From Nematostella vectensis (Eukaryota > Cnidaria > Anthozoa > Actiniaria > Edwardsiidae): a stretch of DNA of 64,000 nucleotides. Below are positions 19,710 through 32,974 of this stretch, in pieces. The stretch covers positions 18,525,075 to 18,589,074 of the forward strand of contig NC_064038.1 of assembly GCF_932526225.1 (NCBI RefSeq), in the 5' to 3' direction. The notes under the pieces were generated by a model that saw nothing but the letters and a program-made list of their open reading frames with translations, was not told the DNA's origin and searched no databases. Numbering within the stretch: the first letter of the stretch is position 1; the number at the start of each line of letters is the position of its first letter. A program made the position numbers and the translations under genes.

Positions 19710-19827
19710 GTCTACGTCATACCACTGAGAAAGCACCGGTTCTCGTCCAATCACCGAAGTTAAGCTCAGTAGGGCGCGGTTAGTACTTGGATGGGTGACC
19801 GCCTGGGAATACCGTGTGCTGTAGGCA
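19710..19827 (+). rRNA. 5S rRNA: 5S rRNA gene, G1 with a 1-bp deletion and changes at 8-9
   Basis: Reads GTCTACGTCATACC for GTCTACGGCCATACC, one base short with a substitution in helix I, plus GTCCAATC (G41A). The next spacer has an extra A (AGGAACTG), which restores the 186-bp register. Both events are also in the duplicate at 21570. Confidence 0.9.
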
Positions 19828-19923
19828 TTTCCTTTTTATCATCGAAGTACTCACAGGAACTGTTATATAATATATATTTCTTACACAGTTCTGTCGTCTA
19901 CGGCCATACCACTGAGAAAGCAC

Positions 19924-19954
<31 letters not shown>

Positions 19955-20267
19955 AGTAGGGCACGGTTAGTACTTGGATGGGTGACCGCCTGGGAATACC
20001 GTGTGCTGTAGGCATTTCCTTTTTGTCATCGAGGTACTCACAGGACTGTTATATAATAGATAGATCTTAAACAGTTCTATCGTCTACGGCCATACCACTG
20101 AGAAAGCACCGGTTCTCGTCCGATCACCGAATGTAAGCTCAGTAGGGCGCGGTTAGTACTTGGATGGGTGACCGCCTGGGAATACCGTGTGCTGTAGGCA
20201 TTTCCTTTTTGTCATCGAAGTACTCACAGGACTGTTATATAATAGATAGATCTTACACAGTTCTATC

Positions 20268-20295
20268 ATCTACGGCCATACCACTTAGAAAGCAC

Positions 20296-20326
<31 letters not shown>

Positions 20327-20386
20327 AGTAGGGCGCGGTAAGTACTTGGATGGGTGACCGCTTCGGAATACCGTGTGCTGTAGGCA
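20268..20386 (+). rRNA. 5S rRNA: 5S rRNA gene, G2 with G1A
   Basis: The first base is A (TATC-ATCTACGG). This removes the G1-C118 pair and changes the expected initiating nucleotide. The change recurs at 22128, 30312, 33474, 49842 and 60444. Confidence 0.88.
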
Positions 20387-20667
20387 TTTCCTTTTTGTTA
20401 TCGAGGTACTGACAGGACTGTTATATAATAGATAGATGTTACACAGTTCTATCGTTTACGGCCATACCACTGAGAAAGCACCAGTTCTCGTCCGATCACA
20501 GAACTTAAAGTCAGTATGGCACGGTTAGTACTTGGACGGGTGACCGCCTGGGAATACCGTGTGCTGTAGGCATTTCCTTTTTGTTATCGAGGTACTCACA
20601 GGACTGTTATATAATAGATAGGTCTTAAACAGTTCTATCGTCTACGGCCATACCACTGAGAAAGCAC

Positions 20668-20698
<31 letters not shown>

Positions 20699-20853
20699 AG
20701 TAGGGCGCGGTTAGTACTTGGATGGGTGACCGCCTGGGAATACCGTGTGCTGTAGGCATTTACTTTTTGTTTTCGAAGTACTAACAGGACTGTTATATAA
20801 TAGATAGATCTTACACAGTTCTATCGTCTACGGCCATACCACTGAGAAAGCAC

Positions 20854-20884
<31 letters not shown>

Positions 20885-21011
20885 AGTAGGGCGCGGTTAG
20901 TACTTGGATGGGTGACCGCCTGGGAATACCGTGTGCTGTAGGCATTTCCTTTTTGTCATCGAAGTACTCACAGGACTGTTATATAATATATATTTCTTAC
21001 ACAGTTCTGTC

Positions 21012-21039
21012 GTCTACGGCCATACCACTTAGAAAGCAC

Positions 21040-21070
<31 letters not shown>

Positions 21071-21130
21071 AGTAGGGCGCGGTAAGTACTTGCATGGGTG
21101 AATGCTTCGGAATACCGTGTGCTGTAGGCA
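21012..21130 (+). rRNA. 5S rRNA: 5S rRNA gene, G2 with box C damage
   Basis: G2 class with G82C (CTTGCATGGG) and GAATGCTTCGG for GACCGCTTCGG. The duplicate at 22872 has G82C and GACTGCTTCGG, so C92T and G82C predate the 10-unit duplication and C91A came after it. Box C is likely inactive. Confidence 0.87.
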
Positions 21131-21383
21131 TTTCCTTTTTGTTACCAAAGTACTCACAGGACTGTTATATAAAATCTATTTCTTACACAGTTCTGTCGTC
21201 TACGGCCATACCACTGAGAAAGCACCGGTTCTCGTCCGATCACCGTAGTTAAGCTCAGTAGGGCACGGTTAGTACTTGGATGGGTGACCGCCTGGGAATA
21301 CCGTGTGCTGTAGGCATTTCCTTTTTGTTATCGAGGTACTCACAGGACTGTTATATAATAGATAGATCTTAAACAGTTCTGTC

Positions 21384-21411
21384 GTCTACGACCATACCAC
21401 TGAGAAAGCAC

Positions 21412-21442
<31 letters not shown>

Positions 21443-21502
21443 AGTAGGGCGCGGTTAGTACTTGGATGGGTGACCACCTGGGAATACCGTGTGCTGTAGG
21501 CA
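21384..21502 (+). rRNA. 5S rRNA: 5S rRNA gene, crossover chimera of the 10-unit duplication
   Basis: The 5' part is G5 (TACGACC) as in 23244, and the 3' part has GACCACCTGG (G93A) as in 19524. 19524 carries CACCAAAG while this gene has CACCGAAG. The exchange therefore lies between gene positions 49 and 92, inside the internal control region. Confidence 0.88.
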
Positions 21503-21783
21503 TTTACTTTTTGTTTTCGAAGTACTAACAGGACTGTTATATAATAGATAGATCTTACACAGTTCTATCGTCTACGTCATACCACTGAGAAAGCACCGGT
21601 TCTCGTCCAATCACCGAAGTTAAGCTCAGTAGGGCGCGGTTAGTACTTGGATGGGTGACCGCCTGGGAATACCGTGTGCTGTAGGCATTTCCTTTTTATC
21701 ATCGAAGTACTCACAGGAACTGTTATATAATATATATTTCTTACACAGTTCTGTCGTCTACGGCCATACCACTGAGAAAGCAC

Positions 21784-21814
<31 letters not shown>

Positions 21815-22155
21815 AGTAGGGCACGGTTAGTACTTGGATGGGTGACCGCCTGGGAATACCGTGTGCTGTAGGCATTTCCTTTTTGTCATCGAGGTACTCA
21901 CAGGACTGTTATATAATAGATAGATCTTAAACAGTTCTATCGTCTACGGCCATACCACTGAGAAAGCACCGGTTCTTGTCCGATCACCGAATGTAAGCTC
22001 AGTAGGGCGCGGTTAGTACTTGGATGGGTGACCGCCTGGGAATACCGTGTGCTGTAGGCATTTCCTTTTTGTCATCGAAGTACTCACAGGACTGTTATAT
22101 AATAGATAGATCTTACACAGTTCTATCATCTACGGCCATACCACTTAGAAAGCAC

Positions 22156-22186
<31 letters not shown>

Positions 22187-22527
22187 AGTAGGGCGCGGTA
22201 AGTACTTGGATGGGTGACCGCTTCGGAATACCGTGTGCTGTAGGCATTTCCTTTTTGTTATCGAGGTACTGACAGGACTGTTATATAATAGATAGATGTT
22301 ACACAGTTCTATCGTTTACGGCCATACCACTGAGAAAGCACCAGTTCTCGTCCGATCACAGAACTTAAAGTCAGTATGGCACGGTTAGTACTTGGACGGG
22401 TGACCGCCTGGGAATACCGTGTGCTGTAGGCATTTCCTTTTTGTTATCGAGGTACTCACAGGACTGTTATATAATAGATAGGTCTTAAACAGTTCTATCG
22501 TCTACGGCCATACCACTGAGAAAGCAC

Positions 22528-22558
<31 letters not shown>

Positions 22559-22713
22559 AGTAGGGCGCGGTTAGTACTTGGATGGGTGACCGCCTGGGAA
22601 TACCGTGTGCTGTAGGCATTTACTTTTTGTTTTCGAAGTACTAACAGGACTGTTATATAATAGATAGATCTTACACAGTTCTATCGTCTACGGCCATACC
22701 ACTGAGAAAGCAC

Positions 22714-22744
<31 letters not shown>

Positions 22745-22899
22745 AGTAGGGCGCGGTTAGTACTTGGATGGGTGACCGCCTGGGAATACCGTGTGCTGTA
22801 GGCATTTCCTTTTTGTCATCGAAGTACTCACAGGACTGTTATATAATATATATTTCTTACACAGTTCTGTCGTCTACGGCCATACCACTTAGAAAGCAC

Positions 22900-22930
<31 letters not shown>

Positions 22931-23271
22931 AGTAGGGCGCGGTAAGTACTTGCATGGGTGACTGCTTCGGAATACCGTGTGCTGTAGGCATTTCCTTTTT
23001 GTTACCAAAGTACTCACAGGACTGTTATATAAAATCTATTTCTTACACAGTTCTGTCGTCTACGGCCATACCACTGAGAAAGCACCGGTTCTCGTCCGAT
23101 CACCGTAGTTAAGCTCAGTAGGGCACGGTTAGTACTTGGATGGGTGACCGCCTGGGAATACCGTGTGCTGTAGGCATTTCCTTTTTGTTATCGAGGTACT
23201 CACAGGACTGTTATATAATAGATAGATCTTAAACAGTTCTGTCGTCTACGACCATACCACTGAGAAAGCAC

Positions 23272-23302
<31 letters not shown>

Positions 23303-23362
23303 AGTAGGGCGCGGTTAGTACTTGGATGGGTGACCGCCTGGGAATACCGTGTGCTGTAGGCA
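21503..23362 (+). repeat. 10-unit block (1860 bp), second copy
   Basis: Ten genes from 21570 to 23244. It includes the gene 21570-21687 with the same 1-bp deletion as 19710, and the same extra A in the following spacer. Confidence 0.92.
21570..21687 (+). rRNA. 5S rRNA: 5S rRNA gene, duplicate of 19710 with the same 1-bp deletion
   Basis: Identical markers to 19710 (ACGTCATACC, GTCCAATC), 1860 bp downstream. The gene is 118 nt. Confidence 0.9.
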
Positions 23363-23643
23363 TTTCCTTTTTGTCATCGAAGTACTCACAGGACTGTTAT
23401 ATAATATATATTTCTTACACAGTTCTGTCGTCTACGGCCATACCACTGAGAAAGCACCGGTTCTCGTCCGATCACCAAAGTTAAGCTCAGTAGGGCGCGG
23501 TTAGTACTTGGATGGGTGACCGCCTGGGAATACCGTGTGCTGTAGGCATTTCCTTTTTGTCATCGAAGTACTCACAGGACTGTTATATAATAGATAGATC
23601 TTACACAGTTCTATCGTCTACGGCCATACCACTTAGAAAGCAC

Positions 23644-23674
<31 letters not shown>

Positions 23675-23987
23675 AGTAGGGCGCGGTAAGTACTTGGATG
23701 GGTGACCGCTTCGGAATACCGTGTGCTGTAGGCCCTTCCTTTTTGTTACCAAAGTACTCACAGGACTGTTATATAAAATCTATTTCTTACACAGTTCTGT
23801 CGTCTACGGCCATACCACTGAGAAAGCACCGGTTCTCGTCCGATCACCGTAGTTAAGCTCAGTAGGGCACGGTTAGTACTTGGATGGGTGACCGCCTGGG
23901 AATACCGTGTGCTGTAGGCATTTCCTTTTTGTTATCGAGGTACTCACAGGACTGTTATATAATAGATAGATCTTAAACAGTTCTGTC

Positions 23988-24015
23988 GTCTAAGACCATA
24001 CCACTGAGAAAGCAC

Positions 24016-24046
<31 letters not shown>

Positions 24047-24106
24047 AGTAGGGCGCGCTTAGTACTTGGATGGGTGACCGCCTGGGAATACCGTGTGCTG
24101 TAGGCA
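23988..24106 (+). rRNA. 5S rRNA: 5S rRNA gene, G5 with C6A
   Basis: Reads GTCTAAGACC: C6A and G8A both lie in helix I. It also has GCGCGCTTAG (G71C), which breaks a helix V pair with C104. Probably not functional. Confidence 0.86.
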
Positions 24107-24201
24107 TTTCCTTTTTGTCATCGAAGTACTCACAGGACTGTTATATAATAGATAGATCTTACACAGTTCTATCGTCTACGGCCATACCACTTAGAAAGCA
24201 C

Positions 24202-24232
<31 letters not shown>

Positions 24233-24293
24233 ATTAGGAAACGGTAAGTACTTGAATGGGTGACCGCTTCGGAATACCGTGTGCTGTAGGCAT

Positions 24294-24573
24294 TTCCTTT
24301 TTGTTATCGAGGTACTGACAGGACTGTTATATAATAGATAGATGTTACACAGTTCTATCGTTTACGGCCATACCACTGAGAAAGCACCAGTTCTCGTCCG
24401 ATCACAGAACTTAAAGTCATTATGGCACGGTTAGTACTTGGACGGGTGACCGCCTGTGAATACCGTGTGCTGTAGGCATTTCCTTTTTGTTATCGAGGTA
24501 CTCAAAGGACTGTTATATAATAGATAGATCTTAAACAGTTCTATCGTCTACGGCCATACCACTGAGAAAGCAC

Positions 24574-24604
<31 letters not shown>

Positions 24605-24759
24605 AGTAGGGCGCGGTTAGTACTTGGATGGGTGACCGCCTGGGAATACCGTGTGCTGTAGGCATTTACTTTTTGTTTTCGAAGTACTAACAGGACTGTT
24701 ATATAATAGATAGATCTTACACAGTTCTATCGTCTACGGCCATACCACTGAGAAAGCAC

Positions 24760-24790
<31 letters not shown>

Positions 24791-24945
24791 AGTAGGGCGC
24801 GGTTAGTACTTGGATGGGTGACCGCCTGGGAATACCGTGTGCTGTAGGCATTTCCTTTTTGTCATCGAAGTACTCACAGGACTGTTATATAATATATATT
24901 TCTTACACAGTTCTGTCGTCTACGGCCATACCACTGAGAAAGCAC

Positions 24946-24976
<31 letters not shown>

Positions 24977-25503
24977 AGTAGGGCGCGGTTAGTACTTGGA
25001 TGGGTGACCGCCTGGGAATACCGTGTGCTGTAGGCATTTCCTTTTTGTCATCGAAGTACTCACAGGACTGTTATATAATAGATAGATCTTACACAGTTCT
25101 GTCGTCTACGGCCATACCACTGAGAAAGCACCGGTTCTCGTCCGATCACCGTAGTTAAGCTCAGTAGGGCACGGTTAGTACTTGGATGGGTGACCGCCTG
25201 GGAATACCGTGTGCTGTAGGCATTTCCTTTTTGTTATCGAGGTACTCACAGGACTGTTATATAATAGATAGATATTAAACAGTTCTCTCGTCTACGGCCA
25301 TACCACTGAGAAAGCACCGGTTCTCGTCCGATCACCGTAGTTAAGCTCAGTAGGGCACGGTTAGTACTTGGATGGGTGACCGCCTGGGAATACCGTGTGC
25401 TGTAGGCATTTCCTTTTTGTTATCGAGGTACTCACAGGACTGTTATATAATAGATAGATCTTAAACAGTTCTGTCGTCTACGACCATACCACTGAGAAAG
25501 CAC

Positions 25504-25534
<31 letters not shown>

Positions 25535-25594
25535 AGTAGGGCGCGGTTAGTACTTGGATGGGTGACCGCCTGGGAATACCGTGTGCTGTAGGCA
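24294..25594 (+). repeat. 7-unit block (about 1302 bp), first copy
   Basis: Genes at 24360, 24546, 24732, 24918, 25104, 25290 and 25476. The markers GATATTAAACAG (25271) and TTCTCTCG recur at 26573, exactly 1302 bp on. The order is G3, S1-G1, S5-G1, S2-G1, S3-G4, S1-G4, S1-G5. Confidence 0.88.
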
Positions 25595-25875
25595 TTTCCT
25601 TTTTGTCATCGAAGTACTCACAGGACTGTTATATAATATATATTTCTTACACAGTTCTGTCGTCTACGGCCATACCACTGAGAAAGCACCAGTTCTCGTC
25701 CGATCACAGAACTTAAAGTCAGTATGGCACGGTTAGTACTTGGACGGGTGACCGCCTGGGAATACCGTGTGCTGTAGGCATTTCCTTTTTGTTATCGAGG
25801 TACTCACAGGACTGTTATATAATAGATAGATCTTAAACAGTTCTATCGTCTACGGCCATACCACTGAGAAAGCAC

Positions 25876-25906
<31 letters not shown>

Positions 25907-26061
25907 AGTAGGGCGCGGTTAGTACTTGGATGGGTGACCGCCTGGGAATACCGTGTGCTGTAGGCATTTACTTTTTGTTTTCGAAGTACTAACAGGACTG
26001 TTATATAATAGATAGATCTTACACAGTTCTATCGTCTACGGCCATACCACTGAGAAAGCAC

Positions 26062-26092
<31 letters not shown>

Positions 26093-26247
26093 AGTAGGGC
26101 GCGGTTAGTACTTGGATGGGTGACCGCCTGGGAATACCGTGTGCTGTAGGCATTTCCTTTTTGTCATCGAAGTACTCACAGGACTGTTATATAATATATA
26201 TTTCTTACACAGTTCTGTCGTCTACGGCCATACCACTGAGAAAGCAC

Positions 26248-26278
<31 letters not shown>

Positions 26279-26805
26279 AGTAGGGCGCGGTTAGTACTTG
26301 GATGGGTGACCGCCTGGGAATACCGTGTGCTGTAGGCATTTCCTTTTTGTCATCGAAGTACTCACAGGACTGTTATATAATAGATAGATCTTACACAGTT
26401 CTGTCGTCTACGGCCATACCACTGAGAAAGCACCGGTTCTCGTCCGATCACCGTAGTTAAGCTCAGTAGGGCACGGTTAGTACTTGGATGGGTGACCGCC
26501 TGGGAATACCGTGTGCTGTAGGCATTTCCTTTTTGTTATCGAGGTACTCACAGGACTGTTATATAATAGATAGATATTAAACAGTTCTCTCGTCTACGGC
26601 CATACCACTGAGAAAGCACCGGTTCTCGTCCGATCACCGTAGTTAAGCTCAGTAGGGCACGGTTAGTACTTGGATGGGTGACCGCCTGGGAATACCGTGT
26701 GCTGTAGGCATTTCCTTTTTGTTATCGAGGTACTCACAGGACTGTTATATAATAGATAGATCTTAAACAGTTCTGTCGTCTACGACCATACCACTGAGAA
26801 AGCAC

Positions 26806-26836
<31 letters not shown>

Positions 26837-26896
26837 AGTAGGGCGCGGTTAGTACTTGGATGGGTGACCGCCTGGGAATACCGTGTGCTGTAGGCA
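25595..26896 (+). repeat. 7-unit block (1302 bp), second copy
   Basis: Genes at 25662, 25848, 26034, 26220, 26406, 26592 and 26778. The first gene is a chimera. The others match the first copy. Confidence 0.88.
25662..25780 (+). rRNA. 5S rRNA: 5S rRNA gene, chimera with S2/G1 5' end and G3 body
   Basis: An S2 spacer and GTCTACGG lead into CACCAGTTCTC and CACAGAACTTAAAG, so the switch from non-G3 to G3 lies between gene positions 4 and 29. An S2 spacer after a G5 gene is found at 23244-23430, a plausible donor for the left side. This is the junction of the second 7-unit duplication. Confidence 0.87.
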
Positions 26897-26991
26897 TTTC
26901 CTTTTTGTCATCGAAGTACTCACAGGACTGTTAGATAATAGATAGATCTTACACAGTTCTATCGTCTACGGCCATACCACTTAGAAAGCAC

Positions 26992-27022
<31 letters not shown>

Positions 27023-27363
27023 AGTAGGGCGCGGTAAGTACTTGGATGGGTGACCGCCTGGGAATACCGTGTGCTGTAGGCATTTCCTTTTTGTCATCGA
27101 AGTACTCACAGGACTGTTATATAATAGATAGATCTTACACAGTTCTATCGTTTACGGCCATACCACTGAGAAAGCACCAGTTCTCGTCCGATCACAGAAC
27201 TTAAAGTCAGTAGGGCACGGTTAGTAGTTGGACGGGTGACCGCCTGGGAATACCGTGTGCTGTAGGCATTTCCTTTTTGTTATCGAGGTACTCACAGGAC
27301 TGTTATATAATAGATAGATCTTAAACAGTTCTATCGTCTACGGCCATACCACTGAGAAAGCAC

Positions 27364-27394
<31 letters not shown>

Positions 27395-27549
27395 AGTAGG
27401 GCGCGGTTAGTACTTGGATGGGTGACCGCCTGGGAATACCGTGTGCTGTTGGCATTTACTTTTTGTTTTCGAAGTACTAACAGGACTGTTATATAATAGA
27501 TAGATCTTACACAGTTCTATCGTCTACGGCCATACCACTGAAAAAGCAC

Positions 27550-27580
<31 letters not shown>

Positions 27581-28107
27581 AGTAGGGCGCGGTTAGTACT
27601 TGGATGGGTGACCGCCTGGGAATACCTTGTGCTGTAGGCATTTCCTTTTTGTCATCGAAGTACTCACAGGACTGTTATATAATATATATTTCTTACACAG
27701 TTCTGTCGTCTACGGCCATACCACTGAGAAAGCACCGGTTCTCGTCCGATCACCGAATTTAAGCTCAGTAGGGCGCGGTAAGTACTTGGATGGGTGACCG
27801 CTTCGGAATACCGTGTGCTGTTGGCATTTCCTTTTTGTTATCGAGGTACTGACAGTACTGTTATATAATAGATAGATGTTACACAGTTCTATCGTTTACG
27901 GCCATACCACTGAGAAAGCACCAGTTCTCGTCCGATCACAGAACTTAAAGTCAGTAGGGCACGGTTAGTACTTGGACGGGTGACCGCCTGGGAATACCGT
28001 GTGCTGTAGGCATTTCCTTTTTGTTATCGAGGTACTCACAGGACTGTTATATAATAGATAGATCTTAAACTGTTCTAACGTCTACGGCCATACCACTGAG
28101 AAAGCAC

Positions 28108-28138
<31 letters not shown>

Positions 28139-28293
28139 AGTAGGGCGCGGTTAGTACTTGGATGGGTGACCGCCTGGGAATACCGTGTGCTGTAGGCATT
28201 TCCTTTTTGTCATCGAAGTACTCACGGGACTGTTATATAATATATATTTCTTACACAGTTCTGTCGTCTACGGCAATACCACTGAGAAAGCAC

Positions 28294-28324
<31 letters not shown>

Positions 28325-28479
28325 AGTAGGGCGCGGTTAGTACTTGGATGGGTGACCGCCTGGGAATACCGTGTGCTGTAGGCATTTCCTTTTTGTCATC
28401 AAAGTACTCACAGGACTGTTATATAATAGATAGATCTTACACAGTTCTATCGTCTACGGCCATACCACTTAGAAAGCAC

Positions 28480-28510
<31 letters not shown>

Positions 28511-28851
28511 AGTAGGGCGCGGTAAGTACTTGGATGGGTGACCGCTTCGGAATACCGTGTGCTGTAGGCATTTCCTTTTTCTTACCAAAGTACTCACAGG
28601 ACTGTTATATAAAATCTATTTCTTACACAGTTCTGTCGTCTACGGCCATACCACTGAGAAAGCACCGGTTCTCGTCCGATCACCGTAGTTAAGCTCAGTA
28701 GGGCACGGTTAGTACTTGGATGGGTGACCGCCTGGGAATACCGTGTGCTGTAGGCATTTCCTTTTTGTTATCGTGGTACTCACAGGACTGTTATATAATA
28801 GATAGATCTTAAACAGTTCTGTCGTCTACGGCCATACCACTGAGAAAGCAC

Positions 28852-28882
<31 letters not shown>

Positions 28883-29967
28883 AGTAGGGCGCGGTAAGTA
28901 CTTGGATGGGTGACCGCTTCGGAATACCGTGTGCTGTAGGCATTTCCTTTTTGTTACCGAAGTACTCACAGGAGTGTTATATAAAATCTATTTCTTACAC
29001 AGTTCTGTCGTCTACGGCCATACCACTGAGAAAGCACCGGTTCTCGTCCGATTACCGTAGTTAAGCTCATTAGGGCACGGTTAGTACTTGGACGGGTGAC
29101 CGCCTGGAAATACCGTGTGCTGTAGGCATTTCCTTTTTGTTAACGAAGTACTCACAGGACTGTTATATAAAATCTATTTCTTACACAGTTCTGTCGTCTA
29201 CGGCCATACCACTGAGAAAGCACCGGTTCTCGTCCGATCACCGTAGTTAAGCTCAGTAGGGCACGGTTAGTACTTGGATGGGTGACCGCTTCGGAATACC
29301 GTGTGCTGTAGGCATTTCCTTTTTGTTACCGAAGTACTCACAGGACTGTTATATCAAATCTATTTCTTACACAGTTCTGTCGTCTACGGCCATACCACTG
29401 AGAAAGCACCGGTTCTCGTCCGATCACCGTAGTTAAGCTCAGTAGGGCACGGTTAGTACTTGGACGGGTGACCGCCTGGGAATACCGTGTGCTGTAGGCA
29501 TTTCCTTTTTGTTATCGAGGTACTCACAGGACTGTTATATAATAGATAGATCTTAAACAGTTCTATCGTCTACGGCCATACCAATGAGAAAGCACCGGTT
29601 CTCGTCCGATCACCAAAATTAAGCTCAGTAGGGCGCGGTTAGTACTTGGATGGGTGACCACCTGGTAATACCGTGTGCTGTAGGCATTTACTTTTTGTTT
29701 TCGAAGTACTAACAGGACTGTTATATAATAGATAGATCTTACACAGTTCTATCGTCTACGGCTATACCACTGAGAAAGCACCGATTCTCGTCCAATCACC
29801 GAAGTTAAGCTCAGTAGGGCGCGGTTAGTACTTGGATGGGTGACCGCCTGGGAATACCGTGTGCTGTAGGCATTTCCTTTTTGTCATCGAAGTACTCACA
29901 GGACTGTTATATAATATATATTTCTTACACAGTTCTGTCGTCTACGGCCATACCACTGAGAAAGCAC

Positions 29968-29998
<31 letters not shown>

Positions 29999-30339
29999 AG
30001 TAGGGCACGGTTAGTACTTGGATGGGTGACCGCCTGGGAATACCGTGTGCTGTAGGCATTTCCTTTTTGTCATCGAGGTACTCACAGGACTGTTATATAA
30101 TAGATAGATCTTAAACAGTTCTATCGTCTACGGCCATACCACTGAGAAAGCACCGGTTCTCGTACGATCACCGAATTTAAGCTCAGTAGGGCGCGGTTAG
30201 TACTTGGATGGGTGACCGCCTGGGAATACCGTGTGCTGTAGGCATTTCCTTTTTGTCATCGAAGTACTCACAGGACTGTTATATAATAGATAGATCTTAC
30301 ACAGTTCTATCATCTACGGCCATACCACTTAGAAAGCAC

Positions 30340-30370
<31 letters not shown>

Positions 30371-30711
30371 AGTAGGGCGCGGTAAGTACTTGGATGGGTG
30401 ACCACTTCGGAATACCGTGTGCTGTAGGCATTTCCTTTTTGTTATCGAGGTACTGACAGGACTGTTATATAATAGATAGATGTTACACAGTTCTATCGTT
30501 TACGGCCATACCACTGAGAAAGCACCAGTTCTCGTCCGATCACAGAACTTGAAGTCAGTATGGCACGGTTAGTACTTGGACGGGTGACCGCCTGGGAATA
30601 CCGTGTGCTGTAGGCATTTCCTTTTTGTTATCGAGGTACTCACAGGACTGTTATATAATAGATAGATCTTAAACAGTTCTATCGTCTACGGCCATACCAC
30701 TGAGAAAGCAC

Positions 30712-30742
<31 letters not shown>

Positions 30743-30802
30743 AGTAGGGCGCGGTTAGTACTTGGATGGGTGACCGCCTGGGAATACCGTGTGCTGTAGG
30801 CA
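25967..30802 (+). repeat. 26-unit block repeated at 45311-50332
   Basis: The offset is 19344 bp (104 units) at the left, for example GATATT at 26573 and 45917. It becomes 19530 bp (105 units) after one extra unit in the right copy, for example GGCAATACC at 28272 and 47802, GGTAATACC near 29665 and 49195, and GACCACTTCGG near 30399 and 49929. Confidence 0.88.
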
Positions 30803-31083
30803 TTTACTTTTTGTTTTCAAAGTACTAACAGGACTGTTATATAATAGATAGATCTTACACAGTTCTATCGTCTACGGCCATACCACTGAGAAAGCACCGG
30901 TTCTCGTTCGATCACCGAAGTTAAGCTCAGTAGGGCGCGGTTAGTACTTGGATGGGTGACCGCCTGGGAATACCGTGTGCTGTAGGCATTTCCTTTTTGT
31001 CATCGAAGTACTCACAGGACTGTTATATAATATATATTTCTTACACAGTTCTGTCGTCTACGGCCATACCACTGAGAAAGCAC

Positions 31084-31114
<31 letters not shown>

Positions 31115-31269
31115 AGTAGGGCGCGGTTAGTACTTGGATGGGTGACCGCCTGGGAATACCGTGTGCTGTAGGCATTTCATTTTTGTCATCGAAGTACTCA
31201 CAGGACTGTTATATAATAGATAGATCTTACACAGTTCTATCGTCTACGGCCATACCACTTAGAAAGCAC

Positions 31270-31300
<31 letters not shown>

Positions 31301-31641
31301 AGTAGGGCGCGGTAAGTACTTGGATGGGTGACCGCTTCGGAATACCGTGTGCTGTAGGCATTTCCTTTTTGTTACCAAAGTACTCACAGGACTGTTATAT
31401 AAAATCTATTTCTTACACAGTTCTGTCGTCTACGGCCATACCACTGAGAAAGCACCGGTTCTCGTCCGATCACCGTAGTTAAGCTCAGTAGGGCACGGTT
31501 AGTACTTGGATGGGTGACCGCCTGGGAATACCGTGTGCTGTAGGCATTTCCTTTTTGTTATCGAGGTACTCACAGGACTGTTATATAATAGATAGATCTT
31601 AAACAGTTCGTTCGTCTACGACCATACCACTGAGAAAGCAC

Positions 31642-31672
<31 letters not shown>

Positions 31673-31827
31673 AGTAGGGCGCGGTTAGTACTTGGATGGG
31701 TGACCTCCTGGGAATACCGTGTGCTGTAGGCATTTCCTTTTTGTCATCGAAGTACTCACAGGACTGTTAGATAATAGATAGATCTTACACAGTTCTATCG
31801 TCTACGGCCATACCACTTAGAAAGCAC

Positions 31828-31858
<31 letters not shown>

Positions 31859-32199
31859 AGTAGGGCGCGGTAAGTACTTGGATGGGTGACCGCCTGGGAA
31901 TACCGTGTGCTGTAGGCATTTCCTTTTTGTCATCGAAGTACTCACAGGACTGTTATATAATAGATAGATCTTACACAGTTCTATCGTTTACGGCCATACC
32001 ACTGAGAAAGCACCAGTTCTCGTCCGATCACAGAACATAAAGTCAGTAGGGCACGGTTAGTACTTGGACGGGTGACCGCCTGGGAATACCGTGTGCTGTA
32101 GGCATTTCCTTTTTGTTATCGAGGTACTCACAGGACTGTTATATAATAGATAGATCTTAAACAGTTCTATCGTCTACGGCCATACCACTGAGAAAGCAC

Positions 32200-32230
<31 letters not shown>

Positions 32231-32943
32231 AGTAGGGCGCGGTTAGTACTTGGATGGGTGACCGCCTGGGAATACCGTGTGCTGTAGGCATTTACTTTTT
32301 GTTTTCGAAGTACTAACAGGACTGTTATATAATAGATAGATCTTACACAGTTCTATCGTCTACGGCCATACCACTGAAAAAGCACCGGTTCTAGTCCGAT
32401 CACCGAACTTAAGCTCAGTAGGGCGCGGTTAGTACTTGGATGGGTGACCGCCTGGGAATACCGTGTGCTGTAGGCATTTCCTTTTTGTCATCGAAGTACT
32501 CACAGGACTGTTATATAATATATATTTCTTACACAGTTCTGTCGTCTACGGCCATACCACTGAGAAAGCACCGGTTCCCGTCCTATTACCGTAGTTAAGC
32601 TCATTAGGGCACGGTTAGTACTTGGACGGGTGACCGCCTGGAAATACCGTGTGCTGTAGGCATTTCCTTTTTGTTACCGAAGTACTCACAGGACTGTTAT
32701 ATAAAATCTATTTCTTACACACTTCTGTCGTCTACGGCCATACCACTGAGAAAGCACCGGTTCTCGTCCGATCACCGTAGTTAAGCTCAGTAGGGCACGG
32801 TTAGTACTTGGACGGGTGACCGCCTGGGAATACCGTGTGCTGTACGCATTTCCTTTTTCTTATCGATGTACTCACAGGACTGTTATATAATAGATAGACC
32901 TTACACAGTTCTATCGTCTACGGCCATACCACTGAGAAAGCAC

Positions 32944-32974
<31 letters not shown>

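Larger units (their letters stand above)
19643..21502 (+). repeat. 10-unit block (1860 bp), first copy
   Basis: Ten genes from 19710 to 21384. It matches the next 1860 bp except for a very few bases. Those I see are GGTTCTCG against GGTTCTTG (20113, 21973), GAATGCTTCGG against GACTGCTTCGG (21100, 22960) and GACCACC against GACCGCC in the last gene. The final gene, 21384, is a junction chimera. Confidence 0.92.
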
